From Candidatus Gastranaerophilales bacterium (GTDB lineage: Bacteria; Cyanobacteriota; Vampirovibrionia; Gastranaerophilales; Gastranaerophilaceae): DNA of 64,000 nucleotides. Positions 44,659-53,211 of the stretch are shown here, piece by piece. The DNA is taken from assembly GCA_944325525.1 (NCBI GenBank), contig CALVAK010000013.1:1-64000 (forward strand), written 5' to 3'. A model generated the notes under the pieces. That model searched no databases. It was not told where the DNA came from and saw only the letters and a program-made list of their open reading frames with translations. The position numbers and the translations under genes were made by a program. Position 1 is the first letter of the stretch, and every line of letters starts with the position of its first letter.

Positions 44659-46527
44659 ATGTTTAAGTATGATGTAATAGTTGTAGGTGCGGGACATGCC
44701 GGATGTGAAGCAGCTTTAGCCTGTTCAAAGCTTGGTGCTAAAACACTTTTAGCATCATTAAATCTTGACAATATAGCCCTTATGCCGTGCAACCCTGCAA
44801 TAGGAGGCCCGGCTAAATCCTGCCTTGTCAGAGAAATAGATGCACTGGGCGGAGTTATGGGGATAGCCGCAGATGCAACATATATGCAGCTAAAAACACT
44901 AAATTCATCAAAAGGGCCTGCGGTAAGAGCTTTAAGAGCACAATCAGATAAAAAAGAATATATGCGATTTATGCGGCAGCTTTTAGAAAAAGAAAAAAAC
45001 CTTTCTTTAAAACAGTGTACAATGACAGAACTTATCGTTTACAATAACTGCGTAGCGGGTTTAAAAGATGAATTCGGGCTTGAATATAAAGCTCCTTGCG
45101 TAATTTTAACAACAGGAACATCTCTTGAAGCAAGGATATGGGTAGGACTGCAATACCTTGAATTTGGCAGACTGGGCGAAGCAAGTGCAAAAGGATTATC
45201 ACCTTCTTTAAAGAAATTAGGATTTAACATAGGAAGATTAAAAACCGGCACACCCGCAAGAGTTGACTCAAGAACAATTGATTTTTCAAAGATGCTGATA
45301 CAGCCCGGAGATGAAAATCCATCATTTTTCTCTTTTCTACCCGACAGACCAGTAAGAGAACAATATCCATGCTACTTAACGAGAACGACCGAAAAAACAC
45401 ATGAAATAATAAGGAACAATCTTGATAAATCTCCGATGTATTCCGGATTAATTCACGGTATAGGTCCAAGATACTGCCCTTCTATAGAAGATAAAGTTGT
45501 AAGATTTGCCCATAATCCATCACATCATATATTTATAGAACCTGAAGGAAAAAACACTTATGAAATGTATGTACAGGGCTTTTCGACAAGTCTGCCGGCT
45601 TCAGTGCAGATTCAAATGCTTCAATCTCTTCCGGGATTAGAAAAAGTCCATGTTATGAAACCGGCTTATGCTGTTGAATATGACTATATGCCTGCAGTAC
45701 AGTTATATCATTCACTTATGACAAAAAATATAAAAGGTCTTTTTTGTGCCGGACAAATTAACGGTACATCAGGATACGAAGAAGCAGCGGCACAGGGCTT
45801 AATTGCCGGAATTAATGCCGTTAATTTTCTTCAAAATAAAGAAATGATTGTTCTTTCAAGAGAATCTTCATATATAGGAACATTGATTGATGACCTTGTT
45901 ACAAAGGATATTGATGAACCCTATAGAATGCTAACCTCAAGATCAGAATACAGACTGCTGCTAAGACAGGATAATGCCGATGAAAGATTAACAAAACTCG
46001 GCTACGAGTCCGGGCTTATCAGTGAAGAAAGATATAAAATGTTTTTAGAAAAACAAAAGACTATTGATGAAGAAATCATCAGGCTTAAAACCGAAAAAAT
46101 TTCTCCTTCCGAAAAGGTCAATAGTATACTGGCTAAATACAATGAATATATAGACAGAGGAATGAAACTAGCCGAATTAATAAAAAGACCGAATATCACT
46201 TATGAAATATTAAAAGAAACAGATAAAAAAACAAAAAATTTAAATCTCACAAAAGATATTTATGAACAGGTTGAAGTAAAAATAAAGTATGACGGATACA
46301 TAAAACGTCAAATTCAACAGGTAAATATGTCCGGTAAACTTGAGAAAATAAAAATTCCTGAAAATATTGACTACAGTAAAATAAAGCATATTTCAACAGA
46401 AACTAGAGATAAACTTGCAAAAATAAGACCTGTAACATTAGGCCAAGCTGCAAGAATCGGAGGTGTTAAACCGGCTGATATTTCAGTTTTAATGGTTATG
46501 ATTGAATCTCATCAAATAAGTTTATAA
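44659..46527 (+). CDS. mnmG: tRNA uridine-5-carboxymethylaminomethyl(34) synthesis enzyme MnmG (GidA)
   Basis: FAD-dependent partner of MnmE in wobble U34 modification. The start is the dinucleotide-binding motif VIVVGAGHAGCEAALACSKL. Further signatures are MPCNPAIGGPAKSCLVREID, LKTGTPARVDSRTIDFS, YCPSIEDKVVRFA and GLFCAGQINGTSGYEEAAAQ. The C-terminal helical domain ends with TLGQAARIGGVKPADISVLM. At 622 residues it is full length. There is no partner mnmE in the window. Translation should begin on a leaderless mRNA. Confidence 0.97.
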   Translation: MFKYDVIVVGAGHAGCEAALACSKLGAKTLLASLNLDNIALMPCNPAIGGPAKSCLVREIDALGGVMGIAADATYMQLKTLNSSKGPAVRALRAQSDKKEYMRFMRQLLEKEKNLSLKQCTMTELIVYNNCVAGLKDEFGLEYKAPCVILTTGTSLEARIWVGLQYLEFGRLGEASAKGLSPSLKKLGFNIGRLKTGTPARVDSRTIDFSKMLIQPGDENPSFFSFLPDRPVREQYPCYLTRTTEKTHEIIRNNLDKSPMYSGLIHGIGPRYCPSIEDKVVRFAHNPSHHIFIEPEGKNTYEMYVQGFSTSLPASVQIQMLQSLPGLEKVHVMKPAYAVEYDYMPAVQLYHSLMTKNIKGLFCAGQINGTSGYEEAAAQGLIAGINAVNFLQNKEMIVLSRESSYIGTLIDDLVTKDIDEPYRMLTSRSEYRLLLRQDNADERLTKLGYESGLISEERYKMFLEKQKTIDEEIIRLKTEKISPSEKVNSILAKYNEYIDRGMKLAELIKRPNITYEILKETDKKTKNLNLTKDIYEQVEVKIKYDGYIKRQIQQVNMSGKLEKIKIPENIDYSKIKHISTETRDKLAKIRPVTLGQAARIGGVKPADISVLMVMIESHQISL

Positions 46528-46574
46528 ATTTAACTCTTTTACAAGTTTGAAAATAATTTTATTTGATGACAAAC

Positions 46575-46616
46575 AAAAAGGACAGATGAAAAAATATTTT
46601 TTCATCTGTCCTTTTT
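46575..46616. terminator. Bidirectional terminator
   Basis: Arms of about 20 nt (aaaaaggacagatgaaaaaa and its complement) form a near-perfect hairpin with T runs both ways. It separates mnmG from the convergent ferredoxin gene. Confidence 0.9.
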
Positions 46617-46630
46617 AACAAATATATTGC

Positions 46631-46807
46631 TTATTCAATTTCAATAGCATTAACAGGACAGCAATCAGCAGCCTCTTTAACGCAATCTTCATTGCCTGCA
46701 ACTGCAGCTTCGTTTACTTTTGCTACATCTTCAACAGAAAATACTGCATCACACACTGATTCGCAAGCACCGCAAGCTATACAACTATCATTAACTGTTA
46801 CTTTCAT
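46631..46807 (-). CDS. Ferredoxin, single [4Fe-4S] type, 58 residues
   Basis: Small electron carrier. It starts MKVTVNDSCIACGACESVCD and ends CVKEAADCCPVNAIEIE. Cys9, 12, 15 and Cys50 (before Pro) give the classic C-x2-C-x2-C...CP set for one cubane. Cys19 and Cys42 may form the disulfide found in single-cluster ferredoxins, with an extra Cys49. AAGGAG lies 4 nt before the ATG. It is a candidate donor for the ferredoxin-type glutamate synthase or the radical SAM enzymes in this window, although the link is only plausible. Confidence 0.92.
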   Translation of the reverse strand: MKVTVNDSCIACGACESVCDAVFSVEDVAKVNEAAVAGNEDCVKEAADCCPVNAIEIE

Positions 46808-46868
46808 TTTTTCTCCTTTTTATTTAACTTTTGTTACTAAATATAACAATAAAATTATATCAAAAAAT

Positions 46869-47492
46869 TTAAAAAATAAAACACTCTTTATCAGATAAGA
46901 TTTTATAAATATGTTCAGCAATTTTCTTGTGTCCGGTTTTAGTATAATGCAATCCGTCTATTTCTGACACTTCTGCTATTTTATTTAAGTCTACTAATTC
47001 ATAATTGTATTTTCTTGATATATCTTTATAAATTCCGGGCAAAAATTTTGATTTTTCTATAGAGGAAGAATCAAAAGCAAAAGAAAAATTACTGTTTAAA
47101 ATATTATCTTTAATAACGGAAGGTACTATTAACATTATTTCAGTATCAGTACAATTTTTTCTTATTTCTTCAATAAAATTTTCAAATTTTTCTTTAAAAT
47201 CTGCAATTGAGTTATTATAACCCGTTTGTAAATCGTTAATACCAATCTGAAGAATTATCATATATAAATTATTTTTCAAATATTTCTTTATACTTTTAAA
47301 CCCGCAGCAATCTATTGAATCATTTAAACTAAAAGCTGTTCTGTTATTACACCCTGCCTCTATAATATCAAAACTGTTTTTGGCAAGTAATTTTAATATG
47401 CCGCACCATCTTTCTTGTTCAGGAAACCTTCCTCCTGTTTCGGGATTATAGCCGTATGTATTACTGTCGCCAAAACATAGTACTTTTTTCAT
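46869..47492 (-). CDS. SGNH/GDSL-type hydrolase
   Basis: 207 residues with the four SGNH blocks: nucleophile Ser in VLCFGDSNTYGYNPETGGRF, the Gly region EAGCNNRTAF, Asn in ILQIGINDLQ, and Asp/His in EIDGLHYTKTGHKKIAEHI. It lacks a signal peptide, so it is cytoplasmic. The GDSNTYG start and size resemble arylesterase/acyl-CoA thioesterase-like members, but the substrate is unknown. It lies 2 bp downstream of deoB on the same strand, so it is co-transcribed. Confidence 0.88.
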   Translation of the reverse strand: MKKVLCFGDSNTYGYNPETGGRFPEQERWCGILKLLAKNSFDIIEAGCNNRTAFSLNDSIDCCGFKSIKKYLKNNLYMIILQIGINDLQTGYNNSIADFKEKFENFIEEIRKNCTDTEIMLIVPSVIKDNILNSNFSFAFDSSSIEKSKFLPGIYKDISRKYNYELVDLNKIAEVSEIDGLHYTKTGHKKIAEHIYKILSDKECFIF

Positions 47493-47494
47493 TT

Positions 47495-48676
47495 TTAAAT
47501 ATTAAACCACTCTTTTATACGGTAGGATATATAATTAAAAGACCCGACTGTGCCTATTTTTCCCGGAGTAATATTTTTCGAGTATATTATTAACGGAACT
47601 CTTTCTCTTGTATGATCGGTGCCCGCAGTAGTAGGATCGCAACCATGGTCTGCTGTTATAATTAACATATCATCTTCAGTCATATTTTTTATTATTTCAG
47701 GAATATAAGAATCTATTTCTTCTATTGCTCTTTTATAGCCTTCAACATCATTTCTATGCCCGTAGAGCATATCAGTATCTACAAGGTTTGTAAATATTAA
47801 CTGTTTATCATATTGATTAATATTATAATAAGACGATGTTTTTAATTTATTTAAATCCAGATTATTTTTAATTGCATTTAAAGTAATTTCAAGACCATCT
47901 TTGTTTGAAGCGGTATGAATTGCATGTGAAATACCTTTTCCTACAAAAATATCTTCAATCTTTCCTATACCTAAGACACTTCCATTATTTTTTAATATAA
48001 CATCAAGAGTTGATTCTTTTGGAGGAACTACAGAATAATCTCTCCTTAAAGCACCTATTCTTACAGGTTTTCCGTCTACAATATGATAAGGGCGTGCAAT
48101 TACTCTTGAGACATTATATTTATCTGTTAAAATTCCCCGTGCTATTTCACAATATTCATACAACTTTTCAACCGGTATTATATCAATATCAACCGCAATT
48201 TGAAAAACACTATCAGCACTTGTATATATTATCGGAAATTTTGTTTTTATATGTTCAGTGTGAAAATCCTCGATTACTTTTGTACCGGATGCCGGATAGT
48301 TTGCAAGAATTCCTTTACAATTTGTTTTTTGAATAAATTTTTCTATTATTTCAGAAGGAAAACCATTTGGATAAACCTTAAATGGATTATCAAGAATAAT
48401 ATCCATCATTTCCCAGTGACCGGTTGTTGTATCTTTTCCTTTTGATTTTTCAAGCATAATACCGAATTGAGCAATTGGATTAATATTTTTATCAATACCC
48501 TTAATATCATCTAAATTTCCCAGACCAAATTTATACAAATTAGGAGCATTTAATCCTCCTGAAACTTTTGCAACATTACATAAAGTATTACACTCAAAAG
48601 AATCGCCGTATTCTTTACAATCCGGCATGGCTCCTATACCCATTGAATCTATTACTATTACAATTGCTCTTTTCAT
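47495..48676 (-). CDS. deoB: Phosphopentomutase
   Basis: Interconverts (deoxy)ribose 1-phosphate and 5-phosphate in nucleoside catabolism, using two Mn ions. Alkaline phosphatase-superfamily motifs: IVIVIDSMGIGAMPDCKEYG (metal-binding Asp), KGKDTTTGHWEMMD (phosphorylated Thr region), SADSVFQIA, FTNLVDTDMLYGHRND and ITADHGCDPTTAGTDHTRE (metal ligands). At 393 residues it is complete. AAAAGGG precedes the ATG. No phosphorylase or deaminase gene lies beside it; an SGNH hydrolase follows. Confidence 0.95.
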   Translation of the reverse strand: MKRAIVIVIDSMGIGAMPDCKEYGDSFECNTLCNVAKVSGGLNAPNLYKFGLGNLDDIKGIDKNINPIAQFGIMLEKSKGKDTTTGHWEMMDIILDNPFKVYPNGFPSEIIEKFIQKTNCKGILANYPASGTKVIEDFHTEHIKTKFPIIYTSADSVFQIAVDIDIIPVEKLYEYCEIARGILTDKYNVSRVIARPYHIVDGKPVRIGALRRDYSVVPPKESTLDVILKNNGSVLGIGKIEDIFVGKGISHAIHTASNKDGLEITLNAIKNNLDLNKLKTSSYYNINQYDKQLIFTNLVDTDMLYGHRNDVEGYKRAIEEIDSYIPEIIKNMTEDDMLIITADHGCDPTTAGTDHTRERVPLIIYSKNITPGKIGTVGSFNYISYRIKEWFNI

Positions 48677-48730
48677 TTTTTTCCCTTTTAACAGTATACA
48701 TAATAAGTATAAAGCATAATAAACTTTTTG

Positions 48731-48763
48731 TATTAAAAAAGTTCTGCTTCAACAGAACTTTTT
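48731..48763 (-). terminator. Terminator overlapping the small basic ORF
   Basis: An 11-bp stem (aaaaagttctg with its complement, 48736-48746 and 48753-48763) around cttcaa, with a T run on the minus strand. Confidence 0.75.
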
Positions 48764-48870
48764 GTTTCCCCTAATCTCTTCCTTTTGACAAAATCTTTTT
48801 TATTAAAGTCTAACCTGTTTTTTAATTTTTTTCCCTTTACATTTTCTCTCCCAATAGTAAGCTTTGCCAT
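48733..48870 (-). CDS. Possible small basic protein, 45 residues
   Basis: The frame starts MAKLTIGRENVKGKKLKNRL and ends SSVEAELF; nearly a third of its residues are Lys or Arg. GGAAGGAG lies directly before the ATG at 48870, slightly too close for ideal spacing. A longer version from a TTG at 48921 has no ribosome-binding site. The last codons and the stop lie inside the terminator stem. It is not recognised. Confidence 0.45.
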   Translation of the reverse strand: MAKLTIGRENVKGKKLKNRLDFNKKDFVKRKRLGETKSSVEAELF

Positions 48871-49191
48871 CACTCCTTCCGCAAGCCGTTTTTCTTTGTT
48901 TCTATATAGTAAAACGTACAATTCTCCCAGACAAGGAAATATTTTTTAATTAAATTTTACAAATGACCATGCCCTTACAAACAAGTGCCTAAAAAAAGTT
49001 TTACAATAGTTAATAATGGTCTTTTTGACACTTTTTGATTTTTTTTACTTGACAGTGTCATGTTCAGATATAATACGAATATTCACTTTATACTATATTT
49101 ATAGTATTTTTTTTCTTAACATGTCATGAATAAAATATTAGGATTAAAATTTATGCTATAATTTTTTCGTTGTCAGAGTACAGGATAGAGT
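48871..49191 (+). promoter_or_regulatory. Leader and promoter region of the aro operon
   Basis: A 321-bp stretch without a convincing gene. It holds TTGACA (49049-49054) overlapping the palindrome TGACAGTGTCA (49050-49060), TATAAT 14 nt further on (49069-49074), a hairpin plus T8 at 49090-49114, and a second TATAAT near 49153-49158 about 33 nt before aroC. The palindrome suits an operator, and the hairpin could attenuate the upstream promoter. A related TTTGACACT stands at 49024-49032. Confidence 0.5.
49090..49114 (+). terminator. Possible attenuator hairpin in the aro leader
   Basis: ATACTAT (49090-49096) pairs with ATAGTAT (49101-49107), followed by eight T. The stem is AU rich and weak. 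Confidence 0.35.
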
Positions 49192-50370
49192 ATGATTTTT
49201 AGATTTTTAACTTCCGGAGAATCACACGGAAAATGTTTAACGACAATAGTAGAAGGAGTACCGTCAGGTATCCGTATAGATATAGAATTTATTAACAACG
49301 AATTAAAGAGAAGACAGGTTGGATATGGCAGAGGCGGAAGAATGAAAATAGAATCCGATTGTGCCGAAATTTTAGCAGGAGTCAGACATGGTTTTTCTAC
49401 CGGAGCTCCTATTTGTCTTCAAATTAAAAATAAAGATTGGGATAACTGGACTATACCTATGAGTCCATACCCTGTTGAAGATACAAAAGAGAATAAAGAA
49501 AAAATTGAATCTAAAAAAATAATAAATGTAAGACCCGGTCATGCTGATTTTGCCGGTGCATTAAAATATAACCACACAGATGTAAGAAATATACTTGAAA
49601 GATCGAGTGCAAGGGAAACAGCAGCCAGAGTTGCTGCAGGTGCAATCGCAAAATGCATTTTAAGTGAATTTAATATTGAATGTCTGTCTTGTGTAATGCA
49701 AATAGGTTCAGTTAAGACGGATTTTCCTTCAGATATTTTTATGTATAAAGAGAAAATAGAAAATTCTGATTTAAGAACTGCTGATTCTGAAGCTTATGAA
49801 GCAATGAAAAAAGAAATTGATAAAGCAAAAGAAGAAGGTGACACTCTGGGCGGAAAATTTAAAGTCGTATTTAAAAATATGGTGCCGGGATTAGGTTCTC
49901 ACGTCCAATGGGACAAAAAACTTGATGGACTATTAGCCCGGGCGGTTATGAGTATTCCTGCCATAAAATCAGTAGAAATAGGTTTAGGCAATGCGGCTGC
50001 AGAAACAGCCGGCTCTATGACACATGATGAAATATTTATTAAAGACGGCAAATATTACAGAAAAACTAATAATGCCGGCGGAATTGAATCAGGAATAACC
50101 AACGGAGAAGATATTATTTTTTCAGCAGTGATGAAAGCAATTCCGACATTAAGAAAACCGTTAAATTCTATTGCTATTGATAAAAAAGAAGAAGTATCAG
50201 CTCATTTTGAACGGTCAGACACCTGTGCGGTTGCAGCTTGTGCTGTTGTTGCTGAAGCAATGGCTGCAATAGTTATTGCTGATGCAATGCTTGAGAAATT
50301 TTCACATGACAGCCTTTTTGAGATGAAGGTTAATTATCAAAACTATCTTAAAAGAATTTCAGAAAGGTAA
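49192..50370 (+). CDS. aroC: Chorismate synthase
   Basis: Last step of the shikimate pathway, converting EPSP to chorismate with reduced FMN. Seen: FLTSGESHGKCLTTIVEGVP, RRQVGYGRGGRMKIESD (family RR.GyGRg.RM), RPGHADFAGALKYNH, RNILERSSARETAARVAAGA and NNAGGIESGITNGEDI. At 392 residues it has the normal length. It is first of the aroC-aroK-aroB run, which places the pathway steps 7, 5 and 2 together. Its N-terminus is fixed by the conserved start. Confidence 0.97.
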   Translation: MIFRFLTSGESHGKCLTTIVEGVPSGIRIDIEFINNELKRRQVGYGRGGRMKIESDCAEILAGVRHGFSTGAPICLQIKNKDWDNWTIPMSPYPVEDTKENKEKIESKKIINVRPGHADFAGALKYNHTDVRNILERSSARETAARVAAGAIAKCILSEFNIECLSCVMQIGSVKTDFPSDIFMYKEKIENSDLRTADSEAYEAMKKEIDKAKEEGDTLGGKFKVVFKNMVPGLGSHVQWDKKLDGLLARAVMSIPAIKSVEIGLGNAAAETAGSMTHDEIFIKDGKYYRKTNNAGGIESGITNGEDIIFSAVMKAIPTLRKPLNSIAIDKKEEVSAHFERSDTCAVAACAVVAEAMAAIVIADAMLEKFSHDSLFEMKVNYQNYLKRISER

Positions 50371-50374
50371 TAAA

Positions 50375-50890
50375 ATGAACATTTCATTAATAGGAATGAT
50401 GGGCAGCGGAAAAACTACAATAGGAGAACTTCTTACAAAAACGCTGACAGAATATTCTCTTATTGATACCGATAGCGAGATAATAAAAGCTGAAGCCTGT
50501 TCTATAAATACCATTTTTGAAGAAAAGGGGGAAGAGTATTTCAGAAAAAAAGAAAGTCACTTATTAAAAAATATTTTAGAAAATGATAATCAAATTATAT
50601 CAACCGGCGGCGGAATTATAAACAACCCAAAAAATATTGAATTATTAAAAGAAAAATCTATAGTCTTTTATTTAAAAGCATCACCTGAAGAAATATATAA
50701 ACGGGTAAAAAATAATAAAGAAAGACCCCTGTTGAATGTTGTTGATATTAATAATAAAATTAATAAAATATTATCTGAAAGAGCTTGCAAATATGAGCTT
50801 GCTCATTTTACAATTAATACAGACGGGAAAAAACCTGCTATGGTAGTTAGTGAAATTTTAGGAAAACTGGATAGTTATGGAACAAATTAA
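50375..50890 (+). CDS. aroK: Shikimate kinase
   Basis: Phosphorylates shikimate with ATP. It has the P-loop LIGMMGSGKTTIGELL, the shikimate-binding Asp in LIDTDSEI and the arginine in EYFRKKESHLL, STGGGIINNP, and the lid RPLLN. At 171 residues the length is normal. It starts 4 bp after aroC and overlaps aroB by 14 bp, so translation is coupled. Confidence 0.95.
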   Translation: MNISLIGMMGSGKTTIGELLTKTLTEYSLIDTDSEIIKAEACSINTIFEEKGEEYFRKKESHLLKNILENDNQIISTGGGIINNPKNIELLKEKSIVFYLKASPEEIYKRVKNNKERPLLNVVDINNKINKILSERACKYELAHFTINTDGKKPAMVVSEILGKLDSYGTN

Positions 50891-51968
50891 TGTTAAGATA
50901 AGCAGAAACAAAGATACATCATACCCTATACTAATTGGAGAAAACCTTCTTGATAATGCCTATCATTATTTCAAACAGGTAACAAATGCGAACAGATTTC
51001 TTATTGTTACAAATGATAAGGTATATTCTCTTTTCGGAGACAAGTTAAAAAATAATATGTCAGAATTTATTATTGTTCCTGATGGAGAACAATATAAGAA
51101 TGTTGATGTCTTAAATACAATTCTTGATAAAGCATTAAAAATAAAACTTGAAAGAAAAGATGCCATAGTAGCACTGGGCGGCGGTGTAATCGGAGACATG
51201 GCTGGTTTTGCGGCTGCTGTATATGAAAGAGGTATTGATTTTATACAGGTTCCTACAACTCTGCTCGCTCAAGTTGATTCTTCTGTCGGCGGTAAAGTTG
51301 CCGTTAATCATAAATTAGGGAAAAATGTTATAGGTGCGTTCTATCAACCCAAGTTAGTCCTGGCTGATACTAATACATTAAATAAACTCGACAATAGACA
51401 ATTTAAGACAGCACTTGCTGAAATATTAAAATATGGATTTATTGAAAAATCCTGTAATGCTTCAAAAGATTATCATCTCTTAGACTTTCTTAAAGAAAAC
51501 AGAGAAGAAATATATAAAATAAATCATGAAGTTTTGAAAAAATTAATTAAGATTTGCTGTTTATTAAAGTGCAGTGTTGTTAATCAGGATGAAAAAGAGG
51601 AAAGCGGACTAAGAGCAATACTTAATTTCGGACACACATACGCCCATGCGATTGAAATTGTTACTGATTACCGACTATATACCCATGGAGAGGCTGTGTC
51701 CATCGGAATAAAAATGATTTTTGACCTTGCAAAAGAACTTAATATGATAACTACAGAATATTATGAATTTGCTGTAGGTCTTATAAATGAATACGGTCTA
51801 ATAACCGAATTTGGAATCAACCCTGGTAAAGAAGTTTTTTATGATGCTTTAAAGTCAGACAAAAAAGTAAGAAATAATGCTATAAATTTTGTAATGCCAA
51901 TAAGAGAACGAGAAGTTACAATAAAGAATGATATTGATAAAAATCTTATACTTAAGGGTATTTTATAA
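50877..51968 (+). CDS. aroB: 3-dehydroquinate synthase
   Basis: NAD- and metal-dependent cyclisation of DAHP to 3-dehydroquinate. Motifs: IIVPDGEQYKNVDVL, ALGGGVIGDMAGFAAAVYER, QVPTTLLAQVDSSVGGKVAV, GAFYQPKLVLADTNTL, and the metal ligands in ILNFGHTYAHAIE and YTHGEAVSIG. At 363 residues it is complete. Overlap with aroK indicates operon translation. surE follows after 50 bp with its own good ribosome-binding site. Confidence 0.96.
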   Translation: MEQINVKISRNKDTSYPILIGENLLDNAYHYFKQVTNANRFLIVTNDKVYSLFGDKLKNNMSEFIIVPDGEQYKNVDVLNTILDKALKIKLERKDAIVALGGGVIGDMAGFAAAVYERGIDFIQVPTTLLAQVDSSVGGKVAVNHKLGKNVIGAFYQPKLVLADTNTLNKLDNRQFKTALAEILKYGFIEKSCNASKDYHLLDFLKENREEIYKINHEVLKKLIKICCLLKCSVVNQDEKEESGLRAILNFGHTYAHAIEIVTDYRLYTHGEAVSIGIKMIFDLAKELNMITTEYYEFAVGLINEYGLITEFGINPGKEVFYDALKSDKKVRNNAINFVMPIREREVTIKNDIDKNLILKGIL

Positions 51969-52018
51969 AATAGAAAATAATACTTTCTAATAAAAAACAT
52001 AATGAAAAAGGAGTTCTT

Positions 52019-52810
52019 ATGAAAATATTGCTTTCTAATGATGACGGGGTTATGGCTGAAGGAATTAAAGCATTAACTATTGAACTCAGTAAAGAACATG
52101 AAGTATATGTTATTGCCCCTGACAGAGAAAGAAGTGCAGCAGGTCATTCTTTGACTTTACATACCCCCATTAGAGTTGAAGAACTTGATTCACGATTCGG
52201 AGCAAAAAGGATATGGATTACAAGCGGAACTCCGGGTGACTGCGTAAAAATAGGCATAAACGCAATATTAAGTGATGAAGAAAAACCCGATTTAATTATA
52301 TCTGGAATTAATCATGGGCCTAATCTTGGTTCAGATATTTTATATTCAGGAACAGTAAGCTGTGCAATGGAAGGTGCTATGATGGGGTATCCGAGTATTG
52401 CAGTTTCTCTTGCAAGTATGACAAATGACCCGGAATTGTTTAAGAATGTAGCAGCTTTTATGCTGAAATTTGTCCATAAAATTAAAGATTATAAATTCCC
52501 GCCAAAAACAATTTTAAACGTAAACGTACCCGGCTTAATGCCCGAAGATTTGGGCGGTGTTGCAATAACACGTCTCGGCGGTAAAATGTTCACTGATGAA
52601 TATGATAAAAGAGTTGACCCTAGAGGCAAAGTATACTATTGGATGGCAGGAGAGCTCATAAGACATTGCGAAAATGATGATTCTGACATAAATGCTTTAA
52701 GATGGAACAAAGTTTCAGTTACTCCTATAACATTTGAAATGACTTTAGATAGTGTCATTCCTCAGCTTGAGGCTGCATTATGCACTGATTCTTTAAGCGA
52801 CTGGAATTAA
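52019..52810 (+). CDS. surE: 5'/3'-nucleotidase SurE
   Basis: Divalent-metal nucleotidase/exopolyphosphatase. The N-terminal MKILLSNDDGVMAEGIKAL contains the metal-binding Asp pair. VIAPDRERSAAGHSLTLHTP, SGTPGDCVKIG and SGINHGPNLGSDILYSGTVS are family signatures. At 263 residues it is complete. AAAGGAG lies 7 nt upstream. The stop (TTAA) is shared with the convergent yraN gene in a 4-bp overlap. Confidence 0.96.
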   Translation: MKILLSNDDGVMAEGIKALTIELSKEHEVYVIAPDRERSAAGHSLTLHTPIRVEELDSRFGAKRIWITSGTPGDCVKIGINAILSDEEKPDLIISGINHGPNLGSDILYSGTVSCAMEGAMMGYPSIAVSLASMTNDPELFKNVAAFMLKFVHKIKDYKFPPKTILNVNVPGLMPEDLGGVAITRLGGKMFTDEYDKRVDPRGKVYYWMAGELIRHCENDDSDINALRWNKVSVTPITFEMTLDSVIPQLEAALCTDSLSDWN

Positions 52811-53169
52811 AACTGTCCTATATCTTTAATATGCTCAATAATCGGATTTGTTAATCCGATTATTGCTATTGCATCAAATCGATAGGATTTATATTTTACT
52901 TTTTTTTCTGACATATAAGCGGTTATTGCTTTATGTATTTTCTGTATTTTTTCACTTGTTATTGATTCAAATGGATGCCCGTAATTTAATGATTTTCTTG
53001 TCTTTACTTCAATAAAAACAAGTATTTTTTCTTTTTCTGCAATAATATCAATTTCAGCATTTTTTGAATAATGCCAATTTCTTTCAATTATCTTATAGCC
53101 TTGATTCAATAAATAATCTGAAGCTATTTTCTCACCCGTTCTTCCTGTTTTTATATTATTATTAAACAT
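52807..53169 (-). CDS. yraN: YraN family (UPF0102) endonuclease-like protein
   Basis: 120 residues with a Holliday-junction-resolvase-like fold. Seen: TGRTGEKIASDYLLNQGYKI, the catalytic-type NAEIDIIAEKEKILVFIEVK (D and ExK), and RFDAIAI. The function of the family is not established, although a nuclease role is predicted. The 42-bp gap to the divergent SDR gene is very short, so the two promoters must overlap. Confidence 0.92.
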   Translation of the reverse strand: MFNNNIKTGRTGEKIASDYLLNQGYKIIERNWHYSKNAEIDIIAEKEKILVFIEVKTRKSLNYGHPFESITSEKIQKIHKAITAYMSEKKVKYKSYRFDAIAIIGLTNPIIEHIKDIGQF

Positions 53170-53211
53170 AATTTGATTATATCAAAATTTTATGATAAAA
53201 AATAACTTGTT

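Noticed and set aside
46692..46898. Plus-strand frame opposite the ferredoxin gene
   Set aside because: The minus strand encodes an unmistakable ferredoxin with a ribosome-binding site.
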